Positions 1-7,005 of a stretch of 15,312 nucleotides of DNA are shown one piece after another. Source of the stretch: Bacillota bacterium (lineage in GTDB: Bacteria; Bacillota; Clostridia; Christensenellales; UMGS416); assembly GCA_023410875.1 (NCBI GenBank), contig JAEYPH010000075.1:1-15312 (forward strand), read 5' to 3'. Position numbers and translations under genes: made by a program. Under the pieces are notes generated by a model. That model ran no database searches. It saw nothing but the letters and a program-made list of their open reading frames with translations, and had not been told where the DNA came from. The stretch's first letter is position 1, and the number at the start of each line of letters is the position of its first letter.

Positions 1-17
1 GCTTTTAAGTCCGTCAT
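1..17 (-). CDS. 5' end of a leftward gene, truncated by the window
   Basis: The complement reads GGGAGGAG, a short spacer, then ATG at 17-15 followed by codons for Thr-Asp-Leu-Lys before the window ends. The Shine-Dalgarno core GGAGG (28-24) sits six bases before the ATG, which is ideal spacing and the only support for a gene. Five codons are too few to suggest a product. A weak promoter-like pair (TTTAGT-N17-TAGAAT on the complement) lies roughly 30 to 60 bases upstream, but it is too poor to call. Confidence 0.5.
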
Positions 18-273
18 TTTTCTCCTCCCTCTGAAGAAAATTTCTCAGACTTAATTCTACCAAATTTTCTTCCCATACTAAATTCCACTCCCTTGTCCAC
101 TGTGGAACTTACTCTGGGAATTTACTACTCAAATATGATGTTATTGCATTGAGATTAGGGTATTTACTTTTGATTTTTTTCTCATATAATAGCATTATAC
201 AGGAACTTGCTCCAAAAACTGCGTTAGTTCTTCGCAAAGAAACGTAAAGCAAAGAGAAAACAAAGCACAGAAA

Positions 274-377
274 CGCAAAGCCGAAAACAACGCGAAGCCG
301 AAAACAACGCGAAGCCGAAAACAACGCAAAGCCGAAAACAACGCAAAGCCGAAAACAAACGCAAAGCCGAAAACAAA
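274..377. repeat. 17-bp tandem repeat, six copies
   Basis: The unit is CGCRAAGCCGAAAACAA. Copies start at 274, 291, 308, 325, 342 and 360. The last two copies carry one extra A. The only substitution among units is A/G at the fourth base. Degenerate versions flank the array: about 242-273 on the left, and a partial copy from 378 that diverges after GCGAAGC. The unit length is not a multiple of three, so it does not encode a regular peptide repeat. There are no unique spacers, so it is not a CRISPR array. Confidence 0.9.
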
Positions 378-579
378 CGCGAAGCTATGAGAGCTAACGC
401 AATAAGGCGAAGCAAAATTCCTGTAAATATTTTCGAAAGAGGCTTTTGCGAATGAATCGGCAGTCCGATTGGCCTTCTGTATGTATTGAGTTAATTAGGG
501 CAGCAAAATCCATAGTCGTAACGTTAATTGTAACATTGCCTCTAATTATCTCGGCCCTAAAGTAAAAAATTAGTTATTA

Positions 580-613
580 GTTATAGCGAGCAGGAATTCC
601 TGCTCGCTATAAC
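580..613. repeat. Perfect 34-bp palindrome
   Basis: A 17-base arm, GTTATAGCGAGCAGGAA, is followed with no loop by its exact reverse complement. The centre is an EcoRI-type GAATTC. On the leftward strand it is followed by an A/T-rich run with a T tract (TAATAACTAATTTTTT). It could therefore end leftward transcription from helD, about 170 bases upstream, although the T tract is displaced from the stem. It could also be a dispersed palindromic repeat or a protein site. Confidence 0.75.
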
Positions 614-780
614 AATTTCGAGCCCGTTCTAATCGCAATCTCGATCTTTCTATGCCTCCGCATGAACTGGCCACAAGGCAGCGTTAGCTTTTGAAAATGG
701 ATGAGGAGAGCTGAAGAAATATTACAAAATGGTCTATTTTCTTCCTATTTTTGGTATTAACTTTTTCTAAGGAAAGCTTA

Positions 781-3048
781 CTAAATTGATACAGCCCCCC
801 GCAGCAGCGGCGAAGGCTCCCCTCTGTAATAACACACCAGCCGGTGCAGCGGGCGGGTCAGGCACACGTACAGCAGGCGGCAGTGCAGCGGGTCATCGGG
901 GAAGACGGCCTCGGAGCAATCGGCCACGATGATCGCATCGAACTCCAGACCCTTGACCATGTGGGCGGGCAGCACCATGGCCCCGCCGCGGTATTCGCTG
1001 TCGCCGTCGCGATACAGGGACAGCGGCGCGTCCAACTTTCCTTTCAGCTTCTTATACAGGGCTTCGCAATCCGCCGGGCGCTTGTGCACCACGGCCACGG
1101 TCTTCATGCCCGCGGCCAGCAGCTCCATGAGCTTCTCGGCGATGGTGTCCTCGGGCCGGGTGTCCGGCAGCGCCAGCACCTCGGGTTCGCGGCCGTGGCG
1201 CAGCACCGGCTGGGCGGCCCGCTGGCCGGGGAATGGGTGGCGCGCCGCCACGCGGCCGGCGAAGGTCATGATCTCCACGGTGTTGCGGTAACTCGTGACC
1301 AGCTCCTGATAGTCGGCATTGCCGTGGCCGAACACGTCGTCCAGGAAGCCCCGCCAATCGGTTACGCCGCGATAGCCGTGGATGCCCTGGGCCAGATCGC
1401 CGACGATGGTGAAGCTGGCGTTCTGGGTGAGCCCCTTGAGCAGGTCGAACTGGAAGGGTGAGAAGTCCTGGGCCTCGTCCAGCACCGTGTGGTGGATGTC
1501 CAGGCGGCCGGTGTGGCCCAGCAGCAGAGCGCACAGATGGGTCAGCGGCGCGATGTCGGCGGTCTCGATGCGCTTGGAATCCAGCCGGGCCACGCTGTCG
1601 GCACACAGCCGCTCCCAATCGCCCCGGTCCACCGCCGCGGGCAGCTCGAAACCGGGCTGCGGTTGTAACAGCGCACGGTATTGCTCCATCAGCTCGATCT
1701 TGGGGAAGCGCTTCATGTAGGCATCCACCGCCGTGGCGGCCTGGGCTTCCAGCTCGGCAAGCTTGGCGTTGCGCGCGGCGTACAGCGCGGCCATGCGCTC
1801 CCGGCGGGCCGGCGAATCCTCGGGCTCGCGCTCCCGCAGATAGTTGGCGCGCTTGGCGGTGTCGGCCTCCAGCTCGGCCCGCAGGCGCTCCAGCGCCTCC
1901 TTGAGGCGGGCGGCCAACATGCGCTTGAGCTGGGGCAGCCGCCGGGCCACCGGGAAGGGCGAAAGGTCCGCCGTCAGCAACCGCGTGACCTCGGCGCGGC
2001 TCAGGATCACCGCCGGTCCCAGCGCAAAATCCCCCGGCGCCAGCCCTTCGGCCAGCGCCCTGGCAAAGCGCACCACACACTCCTTGAAGAGCAGGCTGCC
2101 CTTGAGCCTTGCCGCGCGGGTCAGCGCGTCGCGCTGCTCCTGGGGCAGCTCCAGCAGCGCCAGCAGCGTGCCGGAGTCGTCCAGCTTGGGGAATTTCTTG
2201 CCGGTCAGCAGCTCTCCCAGGCCCAGGAACGTCGTCTGCAGCACGTTTTCCGCACCCAGCTCCGGCAGCACCGCAGAAATATAGTTCAGGAACAGCGGCG
2301 AAGGCGCGATGACCATCAGGTTCTCCGGCGCCATGGTCTGCTGGTAGGTGTACAGCAGCCACGTGATGCGGTGCAGCGCCACCGTCGTCTTGCCCGCGCC
2401 TGCCACGCCCTGCACGACCATGGCCCGCTGGTAGTTGTGGCGGATGATGTCGTTCTGCTCCTGCTGTATCGTTGTGACGATGTCGCGCAGGCGGGCGTCG
2501 GCATGGTCGCTGAGCACATCGTGCAGGTATTGGTCCTGAGTCACGACGTCGGCGTCCACGATGCTGCCCAACCGGCCCCCGGCGATCTGGAAGATGCGCT
2601 TGAGGCTGATCTCGCCGGTCATGACGCCACCGGGGGCCATGTATTCGGCGGGCCCCACCTGGCCGCCGTAATACAGGTTGGCCAGCGGGCTGCGCCAATC
2701 GTAGATGTAGGGCTTGCGGGTCTGGGCGTCGGTGACGCCCCATTTGCCGATGTAGCAGCGCTCGAATTCCTCCAGGCCATCTCGGCGGAAGTCCACACGG
2801 GCGAAGTAGGGATTGTCTGCGGCGTGCTCCAGGTCCTTGAGCTTCTGGCACGTGATGACATAGAGTTTCTCGGCCACGAACCAGTCGGTGTTGTAGGAGC
2901 CGCCGGAGGTCTCGCGGTAATGGGTGACCTCGGCGAACTGGCTGCGCTCGATGTCCCGCACGATGGCGGTCTCCTTGGCAACCCGCACCACCGATTGGTT
3001 CAAGCGCTCCTCTTCCAGCGGGAAATCCTTATGACGGACAACGGACAT
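781..3048 (-). CDS. helD: HelD-like superfamily 1 helicase, RNA polymerase recycling factor
   Basis: This 755-residue protein matches the length and layout of Bacillus HelD, an ATPase that binds RNA polymerase and helps free stalled or post-termination complexes from nucleic acid. The N-terminal part has the family pattern (NPYFARVDFR about 79-88, YIYDWRSPLANLYY 114-127). The helicase motifs follow in order: Q-like IQQEQ (194-198), Walker A GVAGAGKT (214-221), DEAQ (524-527), GDLAQGIHGYRG (550-561), SYRNT (586-590), KGLEFD (699-704) and LLYVCLTRPLHRL (725-737). A helical insertion at roughly 370-450 lies between the first motifs and DEAQ, as expected for HelD. I chose the ATG at 3048 because AGGAGG (3059-3054) sits five bases before it; an upstream in-frame start at 3120 adds 24 residues with no ribosome site and lies ahead of the predicted transcript start. 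The gene is single and divergent from the lipoprotein gene at 3235. UvrD/PcrA is less likely given the N-terminal match. Confidence 0.9.
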   Translation of the reverse strand: MSVVRHKDFPLEEERLNQSVVRVAKETAIVRDIERSQFAEVTHYRETSGGSYNTDWFVAEKLYVITCQKLKDLEHAADNPYFARVDFRRDGLEEFERCYIGKWGVTDAQTRKPYIYDWRSPLANLYYGGQVGPAEYMAPGGVMTGEISLKRIFQIAGGRLGSIVDADVVTQDQYLHDVLSDHADARLRDIVTTIQQEQNDIIRHNYQRAMVVQGVAGAGKTTVALHRITWLLYTYQQTMAPENLMVIAPSPLFLNYISAVLPELGAENVLQTTFLGLGELLTGKKFPKLDDSGTLLALLELPQEQRDALTRAARLKGSLLFKECVVRFARALAEGLAPGDFALGPAVILSRAEVTRLLTADLSPFPVARRLPQLKRMLAARLKEALERLRAELEADTAKRANYLREREPEDSPARRERMAALYAARNAKLAELEAQAATAVDAYMKRFPKIELMEQYRALLQPQPGFELPAAVDRGDWERLCADSVARLDSKRIETADIAPLTHLCALLLGHTGRLDIHHTVLDEAQDFSPFQFDLLKGLTQNASFTIVGDLAQGIHGYRGVTDWRGFLDDVFGHGNADYQELVTSYRNTVEIMTFAGRVAARHPFPGQRAAQPVLRHGREPEVLALPDTRPEDTIAEKLMELLAAGMKTVAVVHKRPADCEALYKKLKGKLDAPLSLYRDGDSEYRGGAMVLPAHMVKGLEFDAIIVADCSEAVFPDDPLHCRLLYVCLTRPLHRLVCYYRGEPSPLLRGAVSI

Positions 3049-3061
3049 AACTGCCTCCTGA

Positions 3062-3076
3062 CGCGACGGCGTCGCG
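3062..3076 (-). promoter_or_regulatory. GC-rich hairpin in the helD leader
   Basis: CGCGAC and GTCGCG pair perfectly around a GGC loop, directly upstream of the helD ribosome site (3059-3054). In the transcript this stem would end two bases before the Shine-Dalgarno sequence and could affect ribosome access. Chance is possible in GC-rich DNA. Confidence 0.35.
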
Positions 3077-3122
3077 CGGTCGGTCGTTGCGGAAAGTCGG
3101 TTGTTTACACGAAAGGGCAATT

Positions 3123-3146
3123 AGTATAACACAGGCGAACTGCAGA
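3123..3146 (-). promoter_or_regulatory. Probable helD promoter
   Basis: The complement carries an extended -10, TG-T-TATACT (TATACT at 3128-3123), with a -35-like CTGGCA about 18 bases further upstream. The predicted start near 3116 gives a leader of about 70 bases. The extended -10 is good; the -35 is a partial match. Confidence 0.5.
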
Positions 3147-3160
3147 TGCCAGTAAAATTT

Positions 3161-3189
3161 TTGACCAATCGGCAGATTTTGCATGGGAT
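3161..3189 (+). promoter_or_regulatory. Possible promoter of the ApbE-like lipoprotein gene
   Basis: TTGACC (3161-3166) is a good -35, but the -10 at the right spacing is only TGGGAT (3184-3189). It lies between two divergent genes, so some promoter should be present here. The -10 is poor. Confidence 0.3.
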
Positions 3190-3234
3190 TCCGGCGGATT
3201 GATAGTTTTTGAACTGCGGTGGAATACTGAGGCC

Positions 3235-4179
3235 ATGAAACGAAATATGAAAAAGATCACGGCATTTGCCGTACTATCCGTTATCCTGCTGAGCGGCTGC
3301 ACCGCCAAGCCAACTCCGCAAACCGTGCGCTTCACCGGCGTGTTCGGCGGGGGTGGTTCCTTCACCGCGACGACCAACGACGCCGGGCTCTTTGTGACGA
3401 CGGCGCGGCGGGTGCAAACAACGCTGCAGCGCTTGAGCGCTCTGCTGGATGGCGGCGACACCGGCTTTGAGCTGGGCGCCGATGCGGTGAACCGCTTCGC
3501 CGGCCAGTGCGCCGTGCAGGCCGCGCCCGAGGTGCTGCGCTATGCCGACACGTTGATACAGTGGCAGCAGCGCTCGCCGGAAGCTGCCGCCGAGCTGCCC
3601 ACTCTGGCCGGCGCGGCGGCGGTGGACACCGGCCGGGGCATCATCGCGCTGAAGGCCGGTGCGGCGCTGCCCGGCGGTGCCGTGGCCCGGGGCTGGGCAC
3701 TGGACGCCGCCGCCAATGACCTGCTGCCCCTGATGCAAACCGCCAAGACCACCCCGACTCCTCCCGCCCTCACGCCTGCAGTCACCGACGCCGCCGGGGC
3801 GTCTCCGGCGGCGGCCACCCCGGCCATGAATGGTGCGCTGCTGCGCTGCGGCGGCGGCGTGCGCGCCACGGGCCAGGCGCCAACCTTTCGCGGCTGGCCG
3901 GTGGCCGTGGAGCTGGGCGGCTCCACTCGCACATTGTGGCTCAAGAGCGGCGGCGCGTGCATCCGCACCAGCGCCGACGACAGCGGCCTGCGCTACCGGG
4001 CGCTGATTGTGACCGCTGCCGACGCCTCCACGGCGGCGCTGCTGTGCGAGGCGCTGGACGACCTTTCGCTGGAGCGGGGCCGTGCTCTGCTGCGCTCCAT
4101 GGGCACCGCCGATGCGCTGTGGGTGCTGCCCGACGGCTCGCAGGCCGACTATGGCAAGGTGCGGTTAACTTCAGATTGA
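3235..4179 (+). CDS. Lipoprotein with a degenerate ApbE (FAD:protein FMN transferase) fold
   Basis: The 314-residue product begins with a lipoprotein signal: basic MKRNMKK, a hydrophobic stretch, and lipobox LLSGC with Cys22, so it should be anchored outside the membrane. The rest follows the order of ApbE proteins, which attach FMN to redox proteins such as RnfG/NqrC: an AVNRFAGQCAVQAAPEVLRYAD stretch (84-105, split here as a family landmark), then GGAVARGWALDAAA (147-160) in place of DLGGIAKGYAVD, then CGGGVRATG, and a C-terminal DASTAALLCEAL (263-274). In active ApbE that last helix reads ADALATAL, with metal-binding Asp and Thr; here they are Ala268 and Glu272. The HIIDP-type segment is also absent. 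A Pro/Ala/Thr-rich insert occupies about 171-200. The protein is therefore probably inactive as a transferase. The start may instead be the ATG at 3247; neither has a strong ribosome site. The stop overlaps the convergent acetyltransferase gene. Confidence 0.65.
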   Translation: MKRNMKKITAFAVLSVILLSGCTAKPTPQTVRFTGVFGGGGSFTATTNDAGLFVTTARRVQTTLQRLSALLDGGDTGFELGADAVNRFAGQCAVQAAPEVLRYADTLIQWQQRSPEAAAELPTLAGAAAVDTGRGIIALKAGAALPGGAVARGWALDAAANDLLPLMQTAKTTPTPPALTPAVTDAAGASPAAATPAMNGALLRCGGGVRATGQAPTFRGWPVAVELGGSTRTLWLKSGGACIRTSADDSGLRYRALIVTAADASTAALLCEALDDLSLERGRALLRSMGTADALWVLPDGSQADYGKVRLTSD

Positions 4180-4698
4180 GACGCCGTCGCGATACCGCCG
4201 GTAGTGGGATTGCAGCCGCCCGGCGGGATCGTGCACCTCGTGGTACACAAAGCCCATCTTGACCAGAATCTTTTTTGAGGCGATGTTCTTCTCGTCCACC
4301 AGCGCTGACAGATAGGGCTTGCCGGTTAAATCGAAATAGAACTCGATAGCCCGCTCCATGATCTGGCTCATATATCCTCTGTTGGCGTAGGCTTCGTCCA
4401 GAAAATACGCGATCTCCGCCTCTGCGCCCAGCTCCTCCTTGGGCCCGAACCCGCAGATGCCGATGAGGCGCCCGGTTTCCCTGTGGCGTATGGCGATGAT
4501 ATAGGGGCTCTTTTCGGGGTCTTTCACGTCATAGCCCTGCATGAAATACTTAATCAGGCCTTTGACCTGCTCCAGGCTCATTTGCCAATCATCCATCCAG
4601 CGCAGCACGAAGGGCGCGTTGCAGATCCTGTGAAATTCCTCGGCGTCCTGGGGGCACAGGGTATCGCCGTACAGGTCCTTGGTTTGAAATAGAATCAT
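4171..4698 (-). CDS. GNAT-family N-acetyltransferase (RimJ/RimL-like)
   Basis: This 175-residue protein has the GNAT layout. An N-terminal region has MDDWQMSLEQVKGLI, then beta strands PYIIAIRHRETGRLIGICGF (65-84), then the acetyl-CoA-binding motif EIAYFLDEAYANRGYMSQIM (95-114, with R107-G108-Y-M in place of RGxGxA), and DEKNIASKKILVKMGF (135-150), which is the usual C-terminal asparagine/serine helix. Such enzymes move acetyl from acetyl-CoA to an amine on a protein, antibiotic or small molecule; the substrate cannot be told. I chose the ATG at 4698, which has GGAG seven to eight bases ahead, over the ATG at 4731, whose GGAG is only two bases away. The gene converges on the ApbE-like gene with a 9-bp overlap and no room for a terminator between them. 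Confidence 0.8.
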   Translation of the reverse strand: MILFQTKDLYGDTLCPQDAEEFHRICNAPFVLRWMDDWQMSLEQVKGLIKYFMQGYDVKDPEKSPYIIAIRHRETGRLIGICGFGPKEELGAEAEIAYFLDEAYANRGYMSQIMERAIEFYFDLTGKPYLSALVDEKNIASKKILVKMGFVYHEVHDPAGRLQSHYRRYRDGVSI

Positions 4699-4775
4699 AT
4701 CCGTACTCCAGCTTTGGTCCGCTCCCGGCATATCTCCGGGTTAACGCCATTCTATCATACCTCCAGGGGGGCGCG

Positions 4776-4804
4776 TTGCGGTGCCCGGCAACGGCCTCTA
4801 TAAT
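4776..4804 (+). promoter_or_regulatory. Promoter of the zinc-ribbon protein gene
   Basis: TTGCGG (4776-4781) and TATAAT (4799-4804) are separated by 17 bases, a near-consensus housekeeping promoter. Transcription would start near 4811, leaving a leader of about 19 bases that contains AAGGAAG (4815-4821). Confidence 0.75.
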
Positions 4805-4829
4805 TTACCCTTGAAAGGAAGTGGTAAAT

Positions 4830-5432
4830 ATGGAGGAGATCCGCTGGGCGCCCCGGGTGCCCCAAGAAGTGATCCGCCGGGCTTATGAATGCGACGCGGC
4901 GGGACTGCAGGACATGGATGCGCTGGAGGAAGCGGCTTGTGCTCTGCTGGCCCGGTGCGAGAGCATACTGGCGGTGACCCGCGCCCATGTGCAGGGCCTG
5001 GTGAAGTGCCCCCGGTGCTCACAGGAGGCGCACCGGGAAGGCGAGTTGCTGGCATGCGCCTGCGGCTGGCAGATGTCCTGGGAAGACTTTCATCGCACCT
5101 ATCGCAAAAAGAAGCTGTTCGGCGCCAACGCGACACCCTTCTTTCGTGCATTTGCCGAGGAATACCCGCGAATGAGGACATACCAAGACAAGATGATGTG
5201 CGTGGACCGGCTGATCCATGCGTTTCATTCGGTGTTGCTTTCGGCCCAGGCTGATGGCCGGGAGACCGAGGGCCTGGAAGACGCCGAGGAAGGCCGCCCG
5301 GTGGCGGCCAACCTGATCGAGGGCAAACTGGGTGAAGTCATCCGCTTTTTGAACGAGCTGGATTCACCCTCCCGCGACCAGTGGCGCCAGCGCCTGCGGG
5401 CCCTGTCCTGGTCGTCCTGCTTTCTGGATTAG
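4830..5432 (+). CDS. Zinc-ribbon protein of unknown function
   Basis: The 200-residue product has one likely zinc site: CPRC (60-63) and CACG (76-79) joined by a short hairpin. The N-terminal part is helical and acidic, with RCESILAVTRAHV (42-54). After the ribbon come WEDFHRTYRKKKLFG (84-98), KMMCVDRLIHAFH (121-133) and RPVAANLIEG (156-165). I recall similar conserved proteins in Firmicutes that keep the spaced DRLIHxFH and NLIEG motifs, but no function for them. No membrane segment or signal is seen. The ATG at 4830 is preferred to the in-frame GTG at 4821 because AAGGAAG ends eight bases before the ATG but overlaps the GTG. It has its own promoter and argJ has another, so it is probably a single-gene unit. 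Confidence 0.8.
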   Translation: MEEIRWAPRVPQEVIRRAYECDAAGLQDMDALEEAACALLARCESILAVTRAHVQGLVKCPRCSQEAHREGELLACACGWQMSWEDFHRTYRKKKLFGANATPFFRAFAEEYPRMRTYQDKMMCVDRLIHAFHSVLLSAQADGRETEGLEDAEEGRPVAANLIEGKLGEVIRFLNELDSPSRDQWRQRLRALSWSSCFLD

Positions 5433-5437
5433 GACGC

Positions 5438-5468
5438 TTGCATAATTATGCGTTAACGGTATAATTAT
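5438..5468 (+). promoter_or_regulatory. argJ promoter with a possible arginine-repressor-type operator
   Basis: TTGCAT (5438-5443) and TATAAT (5460-5465), 16 bases apart, form a good promoter beginning six bases after the preceding stop. A perfect 12-bp palindrome GCATAATTATGC (5440-5451) covers the -35 edge and spacer. A second ATAATTAT (5461-5468) overlaps the -10, 19 bases from the first (5442-5449). Two AT-rich half-palindromic boxes across a promoter resemble ArgR/AhrC sites, but the match is by shape only. Confidence 0.6.
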
Positions 5469-5494
5469 TGCATTCTATCGACGGAGATGATCCC

Positions 5495-6697
5495 ATGTCC
5501 ACGCAAAAGGGCGTCACATATCCCAAGGGCTTTCGCGCCGCCGGCGCTGCCTGCGGCTTGAAAAAGAACGGCAACGCCGACGTGGCGCTGGTCGTGAGCG
5601 GCACGCCGGCAACCGCCGCCGCCGGCATCTTTACCCGCAACGTCGTAAAGGGCCACTCGCTGCAGCTGTGCCGCAAGCACGCAGCCGGCGGCTGCGCCCG
5701 CGCCGTGGTCATCAACAGCGGGTGCGCCAACGCGTGCTTGGGCGAGCGCGGCGACCAGGACGCCTGGGCCATGGCGGAGCTGACCGCTCAAGCCGTGGGC
5801 TGCGAGCCCGCCGAGGTGCTGCCCGGCTCCACGGGCGTCATCGGCGTGCCGCTGGACATGGGCAAGCTGTCTGTGGGCATCGCCGCCGCCGCGAAGGCCT
5901 TGAGCGCCGACGGCGGCGAAGCGGCGGCCCGGGCCATCATGACGACCGACACCGTGGACAAGCAAGCCGGTGTGGAGATCACCATCGGCGGCGTGCCGGT
6001 GCGCATCGGCGGCATGGCCAAGGGCAGCGGCATGATACACCCCAACATGGCCACGATGATCGCCGTGCTCACCAGCGACTGCGCCATAGAGGCCGACGCG
6101 CTGCAGCAGTCTTTGAGCGCCGCCGCGGCGGTCAGCTTCAACCGCATCAGCGTGGATGGCGACACCAGCGTGTGCGACAAGGCCGTGGCGCTGGCAGGCG
6201 GCGCGTCGGGCTGCCCCACGGTGCGCGCCGGCACGCCAGAGCATTCGGCCTTCACCGAGGGCTTAAGCCGGGTGTGCCACACCCTGGCGCGCATGCTGGC
6301 CGCCGACGGCGAGGGCGCGACAAAGCTGCTGGAGATCCGCGTAAACGGCCTGCCCACAGCCCAGGACGCGCTGCAGGTGGCCCAGGCGGTGGCCAAATCT
6401 CCGCTGGTCAAGACGGCAGCCTTCGGCTGCGACGCGAACTGGGGGCGCATCCTCACGGCGGCGGGCTATTCCGGTGTGGACTTCAACCCCGACCTCGCGG
6501 AAGTGTTCATAGGAGCGGTGCAGGTGTGCGCCGGTGGCCGGGCGCTGCCCTTCGACGAAGGCCTGGCCCTCGCGGAGCTCCAGCGCCCCGAGGTGCTGCT
6601 GCGGCTGGAGTTCCACCAGGGCGACTGCGCCGACTTTATGCTGACGTGTGATTTGACGTATGATTATGTGAAAATAAACGGCTCTTATCGTACTTGA
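5495..6697 (+). CDS. argJ: Glutamate N-acetyltransferase / amino-acid acetyltransferase (ArgJ)
   Basis: ArgJ moves the acetyl group of N-acetylornithine to glutamate, the recycling step of arginine synthesis, and in some forms also uses acetyl-CoA. It is made as one chain and cuts itself into alpha and beta subunits. The 400-residue length is typical. KGSGMIHPNMATMIAVLTSD (176-195) contains the Ala186-Thr187 cleavage site; Thr187 becomes the nucleophile. STGVIG (112-117) is the expected oxyanion-hole region, SFNRISVDGDTSVCD (214-228) is a family hallmark, and the chain ends YVKINGSYRT. The ATG at 5495 has GGAG eight bases upstream; a TTG at 5468 has none and lies in the promoter. No argC, argB or argD is adjacent, so this is an orphan copy with its own promoter. 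The sequence alone does not separate mono- from bifunctional forms. Confidence 0.95.
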   Translation: MSTQKGVTYPKGFRAAGAACGLKKNGNADVALVVSGTPATAAAGIFTRNVVKGHSLQLCRKHAAGGCARAVVINSGCANACLGERGDQDAWAMAELTAQAVGCEPAEVLPGSTGVIGVPLDMGKLSVGIAAAAKALSADGGEAAARAIMTTDTVDKQAGVEITIGGVPVRIGGMAKGSGMIHPNMATMIAVLTSDCAIEADALQQSLSAAAAVSFNRISVDGDTSVCDKAVALAGGASGCPTVRAGTPEHSAFTEGLSRVCHTLARMLAADGEGATKLLEIRVNGLPTAQDALQVAQAVAKSPLVKTAAFGCDANWGRILTAAGYSGVDFNPDLAEVFIGAVQVCAGGRALPFDEGLALAELQRPEVLLRLEFHQGDCADFMLTCDLTYDYVKINGSYRT

Positions 6698-6708
6698 TAC
6701 AATCAGGT

Positions 6709-6733
6709 GGCGGAATCCCATTGGGATTCCGCC
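6709..6733 (+). terminator. Hairpin after argJ, probable terminator
   Basis: GGCGGAATCC (6709-6718) pairs exactly with GGATTCCGCC (6724-6733) around a five-base loop, 11 bases after the argJ stop. Only TT follows directly (TTGCATT), so it lacks a full U tract and may be a weak intrinsic terminator or an mRNA-stabilising stem. Confidence 0.5.
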
Positions 6734-6753
6734 TTGCATTATGGCTTATATTG

Positions 6754-6865
6754 CCTTCCCCTCGAGGGGAAGGTGGCGCGTAGCGCCGGATGAGGTGTCC
6801 AGCGCCGAAGGCAGGAAAACACCTCATCAGTCGCCTTTGGCGACAGCTTCCCCTCCAGGGGAAGC
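6754..6865. mobile_element. Small palindromic dispersed element, MITE-like
   Basis: About 112 bp with imperfect inverted ends of about 45 bp. Each arm contains two hairpins of its own: on the left a perfect 20-bp palindrome (6754-6773) and GGCGC-GTA-GCGCC (6775-6787); on the right TCGCC-TTT-GGCGA (6831-6843) and a 9-bp stem (6846-6865). The inner ends GATGAGGTG (6789-6797) and CACCTCATC (6820-6828) pair around a 22-base centre. It carries no gene. I recall very similar repeats scattered in genomes of gut Clostridia, so it is probably a non-autonomous element moved by a transposase elsewhere. No clear target duplication is visible. Confidence 0.7.
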
Positions 6866-6976
6866 CTAGCATCCCCGAAGCGCATTGATGTTCATATAAG
6901 TTTCCGTCCAAATATTCCCAGCAACCTGTCGATATCCGGTTATAGCACCAAAGATAGGCATATATGGCTGATTCTG

Positions 6977-7005
6977 TTGACAGCCCTTGACCAGACGTTT
7001 AAAAT
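6977..7005 (+). promoter_or_regulatory. Strong promoter of the 7090-10726 operon
   Basis: Consensus TTGACA (6977-6982), a 17-base spacer and TAAAAT (7000-7005). Transcription should begin near 7012, giving a leader of nearly 80 bases before the ATG at 7090. This is the best -35 in the window and fits steady expression of the envelope genes. Confidence 0.8.

Larger units (their letters stand above)
18..780. other. AT-rich gene-free stretch with repeats
   Basis: No convincing coding region is seen between the leftward gene start at 17 and the end of helD at 781. Possible reading frames here run across a short tandem repeat and give low-complexity Phe/Arg/Ser/Leu-rich peptides without ribosome sites, so I treat them as noise. 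The stretch is AT-rich, unlike the GC-rich genes that follow. It holds the 17-bp tandem repeat at 274-377 and the 34-bp palindrome at 580-613, both listed separately. Confidence 0.6.

Noticed and set aside
274..377. CRISPR array
   Set aside because: Units follow one another directly without unique spacers, and no cas gene is present.
109..415. Two small leftward frames over the tandem repeat
   Set aside because: They encode low-complexity Cys/Phe/Arg repeats from the 17-bp array and have no convincing ribosome sites.
844..3129. Long rightward reading frames opposite helD
   Set aside because: They are GC-skew shadows of helD: Gln/His/Arg-rich products with no domains, no ribosome sites, and a clear HelD protein on the other strand.
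6636..6911. 91-codon leftward frame after argJ
   Set aside because: Most of it translates the MITE-like palindromic element and the argJ hairpin; there is no independent evidence of a gene.
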